The notes below the pieces were generated by a model. The model was not told where the DNA came from. It worked only from the letters and a program-made list of their open reading frames with translations, and searched no databases. The translations under genes and the position numbers were made by a program. From Pseudomonas tensinigenes (lineage in GTDB: Bacteria; Pseudomonadota; Gammaproteobacteria; Pseudomonadales; Pseudomonadaceae), in contig NZ_CP077089.1 in NCBI RefSeq assembly GCF_014268445.2, positions 486,501 through 550,500 on the forward strand: DNA of 64,000 bases. The letters are read 5' to 3'. Of the stretch, positions 25,065-34,446 are shown one piece after another; the first letter of the stretch is position 1; every line of letters begins with the position of its first letter.

Positions 25065-27065
25065 ATGAGTGCATCGTCTAACCCCGCCAGCGGTCTGGTG
25101 CGCATGAATCCGCCGGTGTTCTACTTCGCCGCGACGGTCATTCTGCTGTTTGGTCTCGTTGTTATCGCCATGCCTGAGCAGGCCGGTGCCTGGCTGCTGG
25201 AAGCGCAAAACTGGGCGGCCAATACGGTCGGCTGGTATTACATGCTCGCGATGACCCTGTATCTGGTCTTCGTGGTGGTCACCGCCTTATCCGGCTACGG
25301 CAAGATAAAACTCGGTGCCGACCACGACGAGCCCGAATTCAGTTATCTGTCCTGGGCCGGCATGCTGTTCGCCGCCGGGATCAGCATCACGCTGTTCTTC
25401 TTCTGCGTCTCTGAACCGCTGACCCACATGCTCCAGCCGCCGCAAGGGGAGGCCGGTACGGCGGATGCGGCGCGTCAGGCCATGCAGATTCTGTTTCTGC
25501 ACTGGGGCCTGCATGGCTGGGGCGTGTTCGCCTTCGTCGGCATGGCGCTGGCGTATTTTGCCTACCGTCACAATCTGCCACTGGCCCTGCGTTCGGCGCT
25601 GTATCCGCTGATCGGCAAACGCATCAACGGCCCGATCGGTTACGCGGTGGATGGCTTCGGGATCATCGCCACGGTGTTCGGTCTGGGTGCCGACATGGGC
25701 TTTGGGGTGCTGCACCTCAACTCCGGTCTCGACTACCTGTTCGGCATCGCGCACACCCAGTGGATTCAGGTCGGCCTGATCACGCTGATGATGGGCGCGG
25801 CGATCATCGTTGCGGTTTCCGGCGTCGATAAAGGCGTGCGGGTAATGTCCGACATCAACATGCTGCTGGCCTGTGCGCTGCTGCTGTTCGTGTTGTTCGC
25901 CGGGCCCACCCAGCACCTGCTCAACACCCTGATCCAGAACATCGGCGACTACCTCGGCGCCTTGCCGATGAAGAGTTTCGACCTCTACGCCTACGACAAA
26001 CCGAGCGACTGGCTCGGCGGCTGGACGGTGTTTTACTGGGCCTGGTGGATCGCATGGTCGCCGTTCGTGGGCCTGTTCATCGCACGGATTTCCCGTGGCC
26101 GCACCATCCGTGAATTCGTCTTCGGCGTGCTGCTGATTCCGCTCGGTTTCACCCTCGCGTGGATGTCGATCTTCGGCAACAGCGCAATCGATCAAGTGCT
26201 CAACCACGGCATGAGCGCGCTGGGCATGTCGGCCCTCGACAACCCGTCGATGAGCATTTACCTGCTGCTGGAAACCTACCCATGGAGCAAAACCGTCATC
26301 GCTGTGACGGTGTTTATCAGCTTCGTGTTCTTCGTCACGTCTGCCGACTCCGGCACCGTGGTGCTCTCGACGTTGTCGGCCAAGGGCGGTAGCCCGGACG
26401 AAGACGGGCCGAAGTGGCTGCGGGTGTTCTGGGGCGCGATGACCGCGCTGATCACCAGTGCGCTGCTGTTCTCCGGCAGCATCGATGCGCTGAAGTCAGC
26501 GGTGGTGCTGACCTCGTTGCCGTTCTCGCTGATCTTGCTGCTGATGATGTGGGGCCTGCACAAGGCTTTCTATCTGGAGTCGCAGAAGCAGATCGCGCAG
26601 TTGCATTCGCTGGCCCCGGTCTCCGGTTCGCGGCGCGGCACGGGCGGCTGGCGACAGCGCTTGAGTCAGGCTGTGCACTTCCCGTCGCGTGACGAGGTGT
26701 ACCGCTTCATGGACACCACGGTGCGCCCGGCGATTGAAGAAGTGACGGCGGTGTTCGTCGAGAAAGGCCTGAACGTGGTCACCCAGCCGGATCCGGCGAA
26801 TGACAGCGTCAGCCTCGAAATCGGCCATGATGACGCACATCCGTTCATCTATCAGGTGCAGATGCGCGGCTACTTCACGCCGTCGTTCGCGCGTGGCGGC
26901 ATGGGTTCCAAGCAGCTCAACAATCGTCGCTACTACCGCGCCGAAGTGCACTTGAGCGAGGGCAGTCAGGACTACGATCTGGTCGGCTACACCAAAGAGC
27001 AGATCATCAACGACATCCTCGACCAGTACGAACGGCACATGCAGTTTTTGCATTTGGTACGTTGA
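25065..27065 (+). CDS. betT: Choline transporter, BCCT family
   Basis: A 666-residue inner-membrane sodium- or proton-coupled carrier with about twelve membrane helices between residues 15 and 510. The BCCT signatures are present: FFFCVSEPLTHM, the conserved tryptophan-rich segment WTVFYWAWWIAWSPFVG, and GADMGFG in the glycine-rich stretch. A cytosolic C-terminal tail of about 150 residues, typical of BetT and linked to osmotic activation, ends FLHLVR. It would import choline, the precursor of glycine betaine. The palindrome at 24944-24973 supports control by choline through BetI. The betIBA genes are not in this window. Confidence 0.88.
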   Translation: MSASSNPASGLVRMNPPVFYFAATVILLFGLVVIAMPEQAGAWLLEAQNWAANTVGWYYMLAMTLYLVFVVVTALSGYGKIKLGADHDEPEFSYLSWAGMLFAAGISITLFFFCVSEPLTHMLQPPQGEAGTADAARQAMQILFLHWGLHGWGVFAFVGMALAYFAYRHNLPLALRSALYPLIGKRINGPIGYAVDGFGIIATVFGLGADMGFGVLHLNSGLDYLFGIAHTQWIQVGLITLMMGAAIIVAVSGVDKGVRVMSDINMLLACALLLFVLFAGPTQHLLNTLIQNIGDYLGALPMKSFDLYAYDKPSDWLGGWTVFYWAWWIAWSPFVGLFIARISRGRTIREFVFGVLLIPLGFTLAWMSIFGNSAIDQVLNHGMSALGMSALDNPSMSIYLLLETYPWSKTVIAVTVFISFVFFVTSADSGTVVLSTLSAKGGSPDEDGPKWLRVFWGAMTALITSALLFSGSIDALKSAVVLTSLPFSLILLLMMWGLHKAFYLESQKQIAQLHSLAPVSGSRRGTGGWRQRLSQAVHFPSRDEVYRFMDTTVRPAIEEVTAVFVEKGLNVVTQPDPANDSVSLEIGHDDAHPFIYQVQMRGYFTPSFARGGMGSKQLNNRRYYRAEVHLSEGSQDYDLVGYTKEQIINDILDQYERHMQFLHLVR

Positions 27066-27089
27066 TCGGCGGCTGAGCGCCGGGACGTT

Positions 27090-27350
27090 TTACGACTCGG
27101 CGCTCAGCACCATGAACAACACCATCGCCGCCACCGGCACGCCGAACACCGCACTGCCAATCGCGATTTCCGATCCCACGGACTGGCCGGCATGCACCAC
27201 CCCCACCGCACCATTGATCACCGTCAACGCCAGCCACAGGGCGGCGAAGCCGTAGGCCATGGTCTGGCGGCTGAAGCCGATGCGCTCGCCGATGTAGAGC
27301 ATCAGAGCGAGCAGGATCAGGCCGAAGAAAATGATGATGGCGGTGTGCAT
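27090..27350 (-). CDS. Small inner-membrane protein of unknown function
   Basis: An 86-residue protein with three predicted membrane helices: residues 4-20 (IIIFFGLILLALMLYIG), about 30-48, and about 64-82. The ATG at 27348-27350 opens directly on the first helix; the longer open frame upstream runs through a repeat and is not coding. No catalytic motif is visible. It is convergent with betT, 24 bases from its stop. Confidence 0.7.
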   Translation of the reverse strand: MHTAIIIFFGLILLALMLYIGERIGFSRQTMAYGFAALWLALTVINGAVGVVHAGQSVGSEIAIGSAVFGVPVAAMVLFMVLSAES

Positions 27351-27392
27351 GGGGCGTTCTGTCTGATGGGTGGGTATCGCCTGAAAGACCGC

Positions 27393-27416
27393 TTTCGCGA
27401 GCAGGCTCGCGAAGGG
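27393..27416. repeat. REP-type palindrome, single arm
   Basis: TTCGCGAGCAGGCTCGCGAA is a compact self-palindrome related to the REPIN arms. It lies in the 310-base gap between the small membrane protein and hicA, which otherwise holds only the direct repeat at 27587. Confidence 0.75.
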
Positions 27417-27586
27417 GCCACCTCGGTGTTCCTTAGAGCATAGCCAGTCCCGCCACATCTCTATTGGACATATTTTGCGACCCTTACAGAGAGTTTGGCC
27501 GGCGACGTGTTTTTCTTGCTGGCCCAAGCCTGCCGTTGATCTGCCCCATAACCGAGCGATTGTTCAGTGAGCTAATATTTATCTGA

Positions 27587-27604
27587 GTGTGTATCGTGTG
27601 TATC
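27587..27604 (+). promoter_or_regulatory. Perfect tandem 9-bp repeat before hicA
   Basis: GTGTGTATC occurs twice in direct succession, 58 bases before the hicA start. HicB antitoxins repress their own promoters by binding repeated or palindromic sites, so this may be part of the operator. The link is an inference. Confidence 0.4.
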
Positions 27605-27661
27605 AAAGGCTCCTGCGCCCTCTAGAGTAAATGGTTCTAGCTGTCGAACAGGGCAAAGGAA

Positions 27662-27844
27662 ATGCGCAGTCGGGAAATGATCAGGATGATCGAAGACGAT
27701 GGTTGGTATCTCGTGGCGGTGAAAGGCAGCCACCACCAATACAAGCATCCGCACAAGCCAGGAAGGGTGACGATCAAGCACCCTGATTCGGATCTGCCCA
27801 AGGGCACGATCAACAGCATTTTGAAACAGGCGGGCTTGAAATGA
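27662..27844 (+). CDS. hicA: HicA toxin (mRNA interferase)
   Basis: A 60-residue dsRBD-like toxin. The family pattern is complete: MRSREMIRMIEDDGWYLV, the catalytic-His region VKGSHHQYKHP and the C-terminal PKGTINSILKQAG. HicA cleaves mRNA and tmRNA independently of the ribosome and is neutralised by HicB. AAAGGAA lies just before the ATG. The open frame ends at the start of the next reading frame, and hicB follows 60 bases later. This is a complete type II toxin-antitoxin module. Confidence 0.92.
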   Translation: MRSREMIRMIEDDGWYLVAVKGSHHQYKHPHKPGRVTIKHPDSDLPKGTINSILKQAGLK

Positions 27845-27903
27845 GGCCCGTTATTGGAAACGAAGGCCGTTTTATGGGCCTGTCAGAGGAAGGACTCACT
27901 CAT

Positions 27904-28305
27904 ATGAAATTCCCGGTCGTTCTGCACAAGGATGCCGACTCAGACTACGGAGTGATCATCCCGGATGTCCCGGGTTGTTTCTCCGCAGGCACCACGGTCG
28001 CTGAGGCGTTTGAAAATACTCAGGAGGCATTGGCGCTTCACTATGAGGGGTTGGTCGCCGACAGCGCGCCGTTACCGCAAGTGCGGGACATTGATGTTCA
28101 TCTCGATAACCCGGATTACGCGGGAGGGATCTGGGGCGTGGTCGATTTTGATATCACCCCGTATTTCGGCAAGTCAGTGCGTTTTAACGCCACGCTGCCG
28201 GAGCAGTTGCTTGAGCGTATTGACCAGACAGTCCGCCGTGACCAGCGCTATCGATCCCGTTCCGGATTTCTCGCGGCGGCCGCCTTGCGCGAACTGTCGG
28301 TATAG
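27904..28305 (+). CDS. hicB: HicB antitoxin with ribbon-helix-helix domain
   Basis: A 133-residue antitoxin. The N-terminal RNase-H-like domain (DYGVIIPDVPGCFSAGTT, then ALHYEGLVADSAPLP) binds HicA. The C-terminal part (RFNATLPEQLLERIDQTV) is a ribbon-helix-helix DNA-binding domain for autoregulation. ATG 27904 is preceded by AGAGGAAGGA; an ATG at 27841 that overlaps the hicA stop would add 21 residues not seen in the family, so it is rejected. The DNA-binding type favours operators near 27587. Confidence 0.9.
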   Translation: MKFPVVLHKDADSDYGVIIPDVPGCFSAGTTVAEAFENTQEALALHYEGLVADSAPLPQVRDIDVHLDNPDYAGGIWGVVDFDITPYFGKSVRFNATLPEQLLERIDQTVRRDQRYRSRSGFLAAAALRELSV

Positions 28306-28310
28306 CGAAG

Positions 28311-29348
28311 TCAGGTACTTTCCCGTTCGATGACTTGGCACTGCAGCAGGTTCAGCCGCTGCACCTCGTCGCTCGGCAACACGCCAAGGCTTTCCAGCAC
28401 GCGTGTTGCGGCCAGTACGCCGATCTCCAGTGCCGGTGGTTTGATCGTGCTCAGGCTTGGCAAAAGCATCTCGGCGAACGGGTAATCGCCGAAGCCGAGA
28501 ACGGCGCAGTCTTCGGGGATTTTCAAACCGACGCGTTGCCCGGCGAGCAGCCCGCCAGCGGCGAGGTTGTCGTTGGCGAAGATGATCGCGTCGGGGCGCG
28601 GTGTGGTGTTCATCAGGGCATCCATCGCCTGTTTGCCGGCCTCGAACGGTGCTCGATCAGCGTCGGGAGCGAAGATCCAGGGTTTCAGGCCGGATTCTTT
28701 TAAAGTCGCCGCGTAACCGTCGCGGCGCTCCAGTGCGCTGAAGTCCCCCGGCGCGCTGTTCTGCACGAAGGCGATACGTCGGTAGCCTTTTCCCAGCAGA
28801 TGTTTTGCCGCCGTCACGCCCACTTCAAAATGCGAAAAACCGATCTGCATCGGCTCACGATCCGGCTGGTAATCCCAGGTCTCAATCACTGGAATATCCG
28901 CCTCGGCGATCATCTTTTCCGTACCCGCACTGTGGAAGTGACTGGTCAGCACCAGCGCCGCCGGCGACCAGCCAAGAAACGCGCGCACGGCGTTTTCTTC
29001 CTGCTCGGTGCTGAAGTAACTCGACGCCAGCAACAGCTGATAACCGTGACGGCTGAGCGTGTCGCTGAAGCCTTGAATGGTATTGGCGAAGATCGGCCCG
29101 GAGATGTTCGGGATCACCATCCCGACGATTTTCCCCCGTGCCGAGGCCAGCCCGCCGGCCACCAGATTCGGCACGTAACCCAACTCAGCCACCACCGCCG
29201 CAATGCGCTCGCGACGCTCGGGCGAAACCTGCTCAGGCTGGTTGAAGTAGCGTGACACGGTGATCGCTGAAACCCCTGCTTGGCGCGCCACGGCATTGAG
29301 GGTCACACGGCCGGCGCCACGGCGTTTGCGGGGTTTTTCTTCGCTCAA
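28311..29348 (-). CDS. LacI-family transcriptional regulator
   Basis: About 345 residues. The N-terminal helix-turn-helix (VTLNAVARQAGVSAITVSRYFN) and hinge (YVPNLVAGGLASARG) are typical, followed by a periplasmic-binding-like sensor domain with GGLLAGQR and VLGFGDYPFAEML. The closest feel is the GntR (gluconate repressor)-like group, but it is divergent from a TonB receptor and sulfur-type oxygenase genes, so its ligand is probably tied to those. No ATG fits: I choose TTG at 29346-29348 because AAGAAGGA lies seven bases before it; another TTG at 29372 is possible. Confidence 0.8.
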   Translation of the reverse strand: MSEEKPRKRRGAGRVTLNAVARQAGVSAITVSRYFNQPEQVSPERRERIAAVVAELGYVPNLVAGGLASARGKIVGMVIPNISGPIFANTIQGFSDTLSRHGYQLLLASSYFSTEQEENAVRAFLGWSPAALVLTSHFHSAGTEKMIAEADIPVIETWDYQPDREPMQIGFSHFEVGVTAAKHLLGKGYRRIAFVQNSAPGDFSALERRDGYAATLKESGLKPWIFAPDADRAPFEAGKQAMDALMNTTPRPDAIIFANDNLAAGGLLAGQRVGLKIPEDCAVLGFGDYPFAEMLLPSLSTIKPPALEIGVLAATRVLESLGVLPSDEVQRLNLLQCQVIEREST

Positions 29349-29553
29349 GGCTCGATCCTTCTTAAAAACCAAATCGCATATAAAAGTAATTTTTCAGTAT
29401 TGGACGCTCTATGTGTGGCTTGCCAATACTGTCGATGGTAGCGCTAACAAAGCGCGCTGTCTGCTACTCGCTCGAGCGAATGCCCAAGACACCGATTCAG
29501 GCGCTGTCGTCGCAGAACGGCAGCGGTTAAGGGCTAATTTCGAGCGGGCAAAC

Positions 29554-31779
29554 ATGCACAACATTCCTGGGGCGACACACAAACTGACGCAATCGATCCG
29601 TGCGGCGGGCTGGTTATTCACGGGGTTGGCGGCACTGCCGCTGCCTAACGCATTCGCTGCCGAGAGCAGTGATCAGGAGCCGACACTCAAATCGGTGACC
29701 GTCACTGCCACACGCCGCGAAGAGTCGCTGCAAAAAGTGCCGGTGGCGGTCTCGGTGATCGATGGCGAACAGCTTGAGCGCGACAACCGCAACGGCGTGG
29801 CCAGTATCGTGCAGCAAGTGCCGTCGCTGAATTTCCGTACCGGCGCGTCGAACAAGGACACCTCGTTGTTCGTGCGCGGCGTCGGCACGATTTCCACCTC
29901 GCCGGGCGTCGAGCCGACCGTGGCGACGGTGATCGACGGCGTGGTGTATGCGCGGCCGGGTCAGTCCACGCTCGATCTGCTGGATCTGGAACGCGTCGAA
30001 GTATTGCGCGGGCCGCAAGGCACGCTGTTTGGCAAGAACGCCTCGGCCGGCGTGCTCAACATCACCAGCAAGGCACCCACCGCCGAGACCCACGGCTACA
30101 TCGATCAGTCGTACTACAGCGGCAACGAAAGCCGCACCCGATTCGGCATCGGCGGCAGCCTGATTCCGGATACGTTGAAAGGCTCGATCAGCACGCTGTT
30201 CGGCAGCTACGACGGCAACGTCGACAACCAGCACAACGGTCAGGAGGTCAACGGCTACAACCATCGCGGCGTGCGCGGCAAACTCGAATTCACCCCGAAT
30301 GACGACGTCACTTTCACTCTGATTGCCGACTACATGCAGTCCCACGACGACGGCCCCAATGGCGTGGTCAGCAAGTCGTTGACCCCGGCCTTCACCAACG
30401 CGCTGAGTCCGGTCAATGCAAGCAGCCACAACCGCGACATCAACACCGACACCCGCTCACACGTTGAGGACACCAACAAAGGCCTGTCCGGCCAGCTCGA
30501 CTGGCAACTGGGCGATTACACCCTGACGTCGATCACCGCATGGCGCGGCTGGGACAACACTCAGTATCAGGATGGCGACCGTCTCGGCACCGTGACCGCA
30601 GCGTTTCCCGGCACGGCGGACAAGGGTGATCTGGCCTTCGATCAATACTCGCAAGAGCTGCGTCTGGCTTCGCCGAAGGGTGAATTTCTCGAGTACGTCG
30701 GCGGCCTGTTCTACATGCACGGCAAGGACGACGAGACCTATCAGCGCACACTGACCACCACCACGCGCACCGATCGCGGCGTCGCCGATTACAGCACCAC
30801 CAGCGACAGTTACGCCGTGTTTGGCGAGAGCACGCTGAACTTCACGTCCGACTTTCGCGGCATCGCCGGCCTGCGCTACACCCACGATGATCTCGAATAC
30901 GATCACCGCCGCGTTTCCACTTCAGCGACCACGGTCAGCGGCATCCAACCGGCCACCAGCAGTTCAGGTTCGGTGGACGAAGACGGCTGGTCCGGTCGCC
31001 TCGGCGTGCAGTACGACCTGAGTGATACGGTCACCACTTACCTGACCTACTCGCGCGGCTACAAAGGCCCGGCCTACAACGTGTTCTTCAACATGCAGCC
31101 GCGCGACACCGAAGCACTCAAGCCGGAAACTTCCAACACCTGGGAGGCGGGCATCAAAGCCACGTCCTGGAACAATCGCCTGACCACCAACCTCGCGGTG
31201 TTCCACAGCGAGTACGACAACTATCAGGCGAACTTCTTTGACACCGTCGCCGGCCAGGTTGTGACGCGTTTGATCAACGCTGGCAGCGTCAGCACCGAAG
31301 GTGTCGAGCTCGATTACGCCTTGCAGGCGACCCAGCAATTGAAACTGTCCGGCGCACTCGCCTACACCCGCGCGCGCATCGACGAGTTCGCCTGCCCGGC
31401 GGGCGCGGCGGCGTCGTGCAACGTCAACGGCAAACCGCTGCCGTTCAGTCCGGACTGGAAAAGCTACGTGCGCGCCGACTACACCATTCCGCTGGATAAC
31501 GGTCTGGATATCGAACTGGGCACCGATTACAGCTGGCAGAGCGAAGTGCAGTACGACATCAGCCAGAACGCCGACACCAAGCAGGGCGCCTACGGTCTGT
31601 GGAACGCCAGTGTCGCCCTGGCCGATTACAGCAATGGCTGGCGCGTGGCGCTGCTGGGCAAGAACCTCACCGACAAGTCCTATTCGCCATTGCTCGCCAG
31701 CGGCGGCAATTACATTTATCGCGCCGTGCCACGGGATGACGAGCGCTACTTCGGCGTGCAACTGCGCAAGGATTTCTGA
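29554..31779 (+). CDS. TonB-dependent outer-membrane receptor
   Basis: A 741-residue receptor. The signal peptide ends near PNAFAAES, and the TonB-box-like region is LKSVTVTATRREE. The plug domain contains FRTGASNKDTSLFVRGVG and LRGPQGTLFGKNASAGVLNI, and the 22-strand barrel ends in the terminal YFGVQLRKDF with a C-terminal Phe. It lacks the extra N-terminal signalling domain of FecA-type transducers. Divergent from a LacI-type regulator and one base from an FMN monooxygenase gene, it more likely imports an organosulfur or other carbon-sulfur compound than a siderophore; this is inferred from context. Confidence 0.85.
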   Translation: MHNIPGATHKLTQSIRAAGWLFTGLAALPLPNAFAAESSDQEPTLKSVTVTATRREESLQKVPVAVSVIDGEQLERDNRNGVASIVQQVPSLNFRTGASNKDTSLFVRGVGTISTSPGVEPTVATVIDGVVYARPGQSTLDLLDLERVEVLRGPQGTLFGKNASAGVLNITSKAPTAETHGYIDQSYYSGNESRTRFGIGGSLIPDTLKGSISTLFGSYDGNVDNQHNGQEVNGYNHRGVRGKLEFTPNDDVTFTLIADYMQSHDDGPNGVVSKSLTPAFTNALSPVNASSHNRDINTDTRSHVEDTNKGLSGQLDWQLGDYTLTSITAWRGWDNTQYQDGDRLGTVTAAFPGTADKGDLAFDQYSQELRLASPKGEFLEYVGGLFYMHGKDDETYQRTLTTTTRTDRGVADYSTTSDSYAVFGESTLNFTSDFRGIAGLRYTHDDLEYDHRRVSTSATTVSGIQPATSSSGSVDEDGWSGRLGVQYDLSDTVTTYLTYSRGYKGPAYNVFFNMQPRDTEALKPETSNTWEAGIKATSWNNRLTTNLAVFHSEYDNYQANFFDTVAGQVVTRLINAGSVSTEGVELDYALQATQQLKLSGALAYTRARIDEFACPAGAAASCNVNGKPLPFSPDWKSYVRADYTIPLDNGLDIELGTDYSWQSEVQYDISQNADTKQGAYGLWNASVALADYSNGWRVALLGKNLTDKSYSPLLASGGNYIYRAVPRDDERYFGVQLRKDF

Positions 31780-31780
31780 G

Positions 31781-33100
31781 ATGAGCAGACAGTTGAAACT
31801 CGGTGCATTCCTCATGGCCACCGGGCACCACGTGGCGGCGTGGCGTCATCCGGATGTGCCGGCGAATGCGGGTCTGGATTTCGCCCATTACAAGCGGCTG
31901 GCGCAGATTGCCGAGGCGGCGAAGTTCGATGCCTTGTTTGTTGCTGACAGTGTTGCCGCGCCGACCCAGGACATCGCCAGTCGCATGGCACGCTCCGATC
32001 ACTTTGAACCGCTGACCTTACTCTCGGCGTTGAGTGCGGTGACCGAGCACATCGGCCTGATCGCCACGGCGACCACCAGTTACAACGAGCCGTATCACGT
32101 GGCGCGCAAATTCGCTTCGCTCGATCACCTTTCCGGTGGGCGTGCGGGTTGGAATCTGGTGACTTCGGACAATGCTGCCGAGGCGCTTAATTTCGGGCGT
32201 GACGAACATATCGGCCATGCCGAACGCTACAGCCGAGCCCGCGAGTTTCATCAGGTGGTGACCGGGCTTTGGGACAGTTGGGAGGATGATGCGTTTGCGC
32301 GCGACAAGGCCAGTGGGGTGTATTACGACCCTGCGAAACTGCACGTGCTGGATCACGTCGGCGAACACTTTCGGGTCAAAGGCCCGCTGAACGTTGCGCG
32401 CTCGCCGCAGGGGCAGCCGGTGATTGTCCAGGCCGGCTCTTCGGAAACCGGGCGCGAATTGGCGGCGCAGACGGCTGAAGTGGTGTTCACCGCGCAGACT
32501 TCGTTGGCCAATGCTCAGGCGTTCTATGCCGACCTCAAAGGACGTTTGCCCAAGTACGGGCGCAGCGCTGACTCGCTGAAAATCATGCCCGGGGTTTTTG
32601 TCGTGGTCGGCCGCACCGAAGCCGAAGCGCAGGAAAAATGTGAAACGTTTCAGCAATTAGTCGAACCCGAGGTTGGCGTCGCCTTGCTTGGGCGTATGCT
32701 GGGCAACTTCGATTTGTCGAAGTACCCGCTGGACGGGCCGTTGCCCGAGTTGCCGCTGACGGACAGCGGCCAGCAGAGCCGGCAGAAATTGCTGACAGAA
32801 TTGGCGGGCCGGGAGAACCTGAGCCTTGCGCAATTGGGTCGCAAGATTGCGGGTGGACGCGGGCATTACAGCCTGGTCGGTACACCGGAGCAGATCGCTG
32901 ATCGCTTGCAGGAATGGTTCGAACAGGGCGCGGCTGACGGCTTCAACGTGCTGGTGCCGCACCTGCCGGGCGGGCTCGAAGACTTCGCCAATGGCGTGGT
33001 CCCGGAACTGCAACGGCGTGGGTTGTTCAGAACGGAGTATGAGGGCCGGACCTTGCGTCAGAACCTTGGCCTGGCTCACCCCGGCAACAGATTTGTGTAG
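31781..33100 (+). CDS. FMNH2-dependent monooxygenase, NtaA/SnaA/DszA family
   Basis: A 439-residue luciferase-like flavin monooxygenase. Signatures are LGAFLMATGHHVAAWR at the N-terminus, LSGGRAGWNLVTSD (about residues 118-131) and VQAGSSETGRE, with a C-terminal HLPGGLEDFANGVVPELQRRG. It resembles the gene at 14744-16102 but is not a close copy. The ATG at 31781 follows the receptor stop by one base, so the two are coupled. With the receptor it suggests uptake followed by oxidative C-S (or C-N) cleavage. No flavin reductase gene is adjacent. Confidence 0.85.
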   Translation: MSRQLKLGAFLMATGHHVAAWRHPDVPANAGLDFAHYKRLAQIAEAAKFDALFVADSVAAPTQDIASRMARSDHFEPLTLLSALSAVTEHIGLIATATTSYNEPYHVARKFASLDHLSGGRAGWNLVTSDNAAEALNFGRDEHIGHAERYSRAREFHQVVTGLWDSWEDDAFARDKASGVYYDPAKLHVLDHVGEHFRVKGPLNVARSPQGQPVIVQAGSSETGRELAAQTAEVVFTAQTSLANAQAFYADLKGRLPKYGRSADSLKIMPGVFVVVGRTEAEAQEKCETFQQLVEPEVGVALLGRMLGNFDLSKYPLDGPLPELPLTDSGQQSRQKLLTELAGRENLSLAQLGRKIAGGRGHYSLVGTPEQIADRLQEWFEQGAADGFNVLVPHLPGGLEDFANGVVPELQRRGLFRTEYEGRTLRQNLGLAHPGNRFV

Positions 33101-33104
33101 CACC

Positions 33105-33170
33105 CTTCGCGAGCAGGCTCGCTCCCACAGGGAAATGCATTCCAAAGGTGGGAGCGAGCTTGCTCGCGAA
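33105..33170. repeat. REPIN-type palindromic repeat pair
   Basis: Arms CTTCGCGAGCAGGCTCGC and GCGAGCTTGCTCGCGAA with a short central spacer, as at 14674. It lies between the monooxygenase and aldo/keto reductase genes. Confidence 0.88.
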
Positions 33171-33210
33171 GCAGTCGACACCCATTTCAAGACAGACAAG
33201 AGAGGATTCG

Positions 33211-34248
33211 ATGACTTACACCGCTGCCGAAAACCGCTACGACTCCATCCCTTACCGCCGCGTCGGGCGCAGCGGTCTGGTGCTGCCGGCGCTGTCGTTG
33301 GGCCTGTGGCACAACTTCGGCGACAGTACGCCGATCGACACTCAGCGCGCCTTGCTGCGCACTGCATTCGATCTGGGCATCAACCACTTCGACCTGGCCA
33401 ACAATTACGGCCCGCCGTACGGCAGCGCCGAGATCAATTTCGGTCGTCTGCTGCGCGAAGACTTCAAGCAGTACCGCGATGAACTGATCATCTCCAGCAA
33501 GGCCGGTTGGGACATGTGGCCCGGCCCTTACGGTCAGGGTGGTGGCTCGCGCAAATACGTACTGGCCAGCCTCGACCAGAGCCTGCAACGCCTTGGTCTG
33601 GACTATGTGGATATCTTCTATTCGCACCGCTTCGACCCGGACACCCCGCTGGAAGAAACCGCCAGCGCCCTCGCCACAGCCGTGCAACAGGGCAAGGCGT
33701 TGTACATCGGTATCTCGTCGTATTCCGGGGTGAAAACCCGCGAGATCGCGGCGCTGTTGAAAGAGTGGAAAGTGCCGCTGCTGATTCATCAGCCGGCGTA
33801 CAACCTGCTCAATCGCTGGGTGGAAAAAGACCTGCTGGATACCACCGATGAACTCGGTACTGGCGTGATCGCTTTCACGCCGCTGGCGCAAGGTCTGCTA
33901 ACCGACAAATACCTCAACGGCGTGCCGGCGGATGCGCGGGTCAATCGTCCTGGCGGTGGTTCGTTGCAGGCTTCGCACTTGTCCGAGGCCAACATTGCCC
34001 ACGTGCGCGCGCTGAATGAAATCGCCAAGCGTCGCGGTCAGAGCCTGGCGCAACTGGCGCTGGCGTGGACGCTGCGCGATCCGCGGGTGACTTCGGCGTT
34101 GATTGGTGCGAGCCGGCCGGAGCAGATTATCGAGAACGTTGGGGCGTTGAAGAATTTGAGTTTTAGTGCTGAAGAGCTGGCGGAGATTGACCGGTTTGCC
34201 CAAGAGGGCGGGATCAATCTTTGGGAGAAGCCTTCGACGGCGGAGTGA
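33211..34248 (+). CDS. Aldo/keto reductase (AKR14/YghZ-like)
   Basis: A 345-residue NADPH-dependent (beta/alpha)8 reductase. The catalytic tetrad is visible: Asp and Tyr in HFDLANNYGPPYG, Lys in IISSKAGWD, and His in FYSHRFDP. The Arg/Ser-rich coenzyme site GASRPEQIIENV is near the C-terminus. It resembles YghZ/GpmA-type L-glyceraldehyde-3-phosphate reductases. The ATG at 33211 is preceded by AGAGGA; an upstream open frame runs through a repeat. Its place between the receptor/monooxygenase pair and the taurine-type genes suggests it handles an aldehyde released by desulfonation. Confidence 0.85.
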   Translation: MTYTAAENRYDSIPYRRVGRSGLVLPALSLGLWHNFGDSTPIDTQRALLRTAFDLGINHFDLANNYGPPYGSAEINFGRLLREDFKQYRDELIISSKAGWDMWPGPYGQGGGSRKYVLASLDQSLQRLGLDYVDIFYSHRFDPDTPLEETASALATAVQQGKALYIGISSYSGVKTREIAALLKEWKVPLLIHQPAYNLLNRWVEKDLLDTTDELGTGVIAFTPLAQGLLTDKYLNGVPADARVNRPGGGSLQASHLSEANIAHVRALNEIAKRRGQSLAQLALAWTLRDPRVTSALIGASRPEQIIENVGALKNLSFSAEELAEIDRFAQEGGINLWEKPSTAE

Positions 34249-34250
34249 GG

Positions 34251-34435
34251 CACCCTCACCCCAGCCCTCTCCCAGAGGGAGAGGGAGCCGACCGAGTTGT
34301 CCGTCGCCATACATCGACCTGAAAAACCGAGTCGATTATGGATTCAGTAAAGTACGTTCAGGTCGGCGTACATCTACAGCATCCCCCAATCAGTCCCCTC
34401 TCCCTCCGGGAGAGGGTTAGGGTGAGGGGCTTTTG
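34251..34435. repeat. Composite intergenic repeat, one-unit copy (copy B)
   Basis: One unit with outer ends CCCTCACCCCAGCCCTCTCC and GAGAGGGTTAGGGTGAGGGG and core GAGTCGATTATGGATTCA. It fills the gap between the convergent aldo/keto reductase and tauD genes, so it could terminate both. Confidence 0.88.
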
Positions 34436-34446
34436 CTGTTCAGGGC

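Noticed and set aside
27841..27903. Extended hicB start that overlaps hicA
   Set aside because: The start at 27904 has AGAGGAAGGA and matches the family N-terminus; the extension does not.
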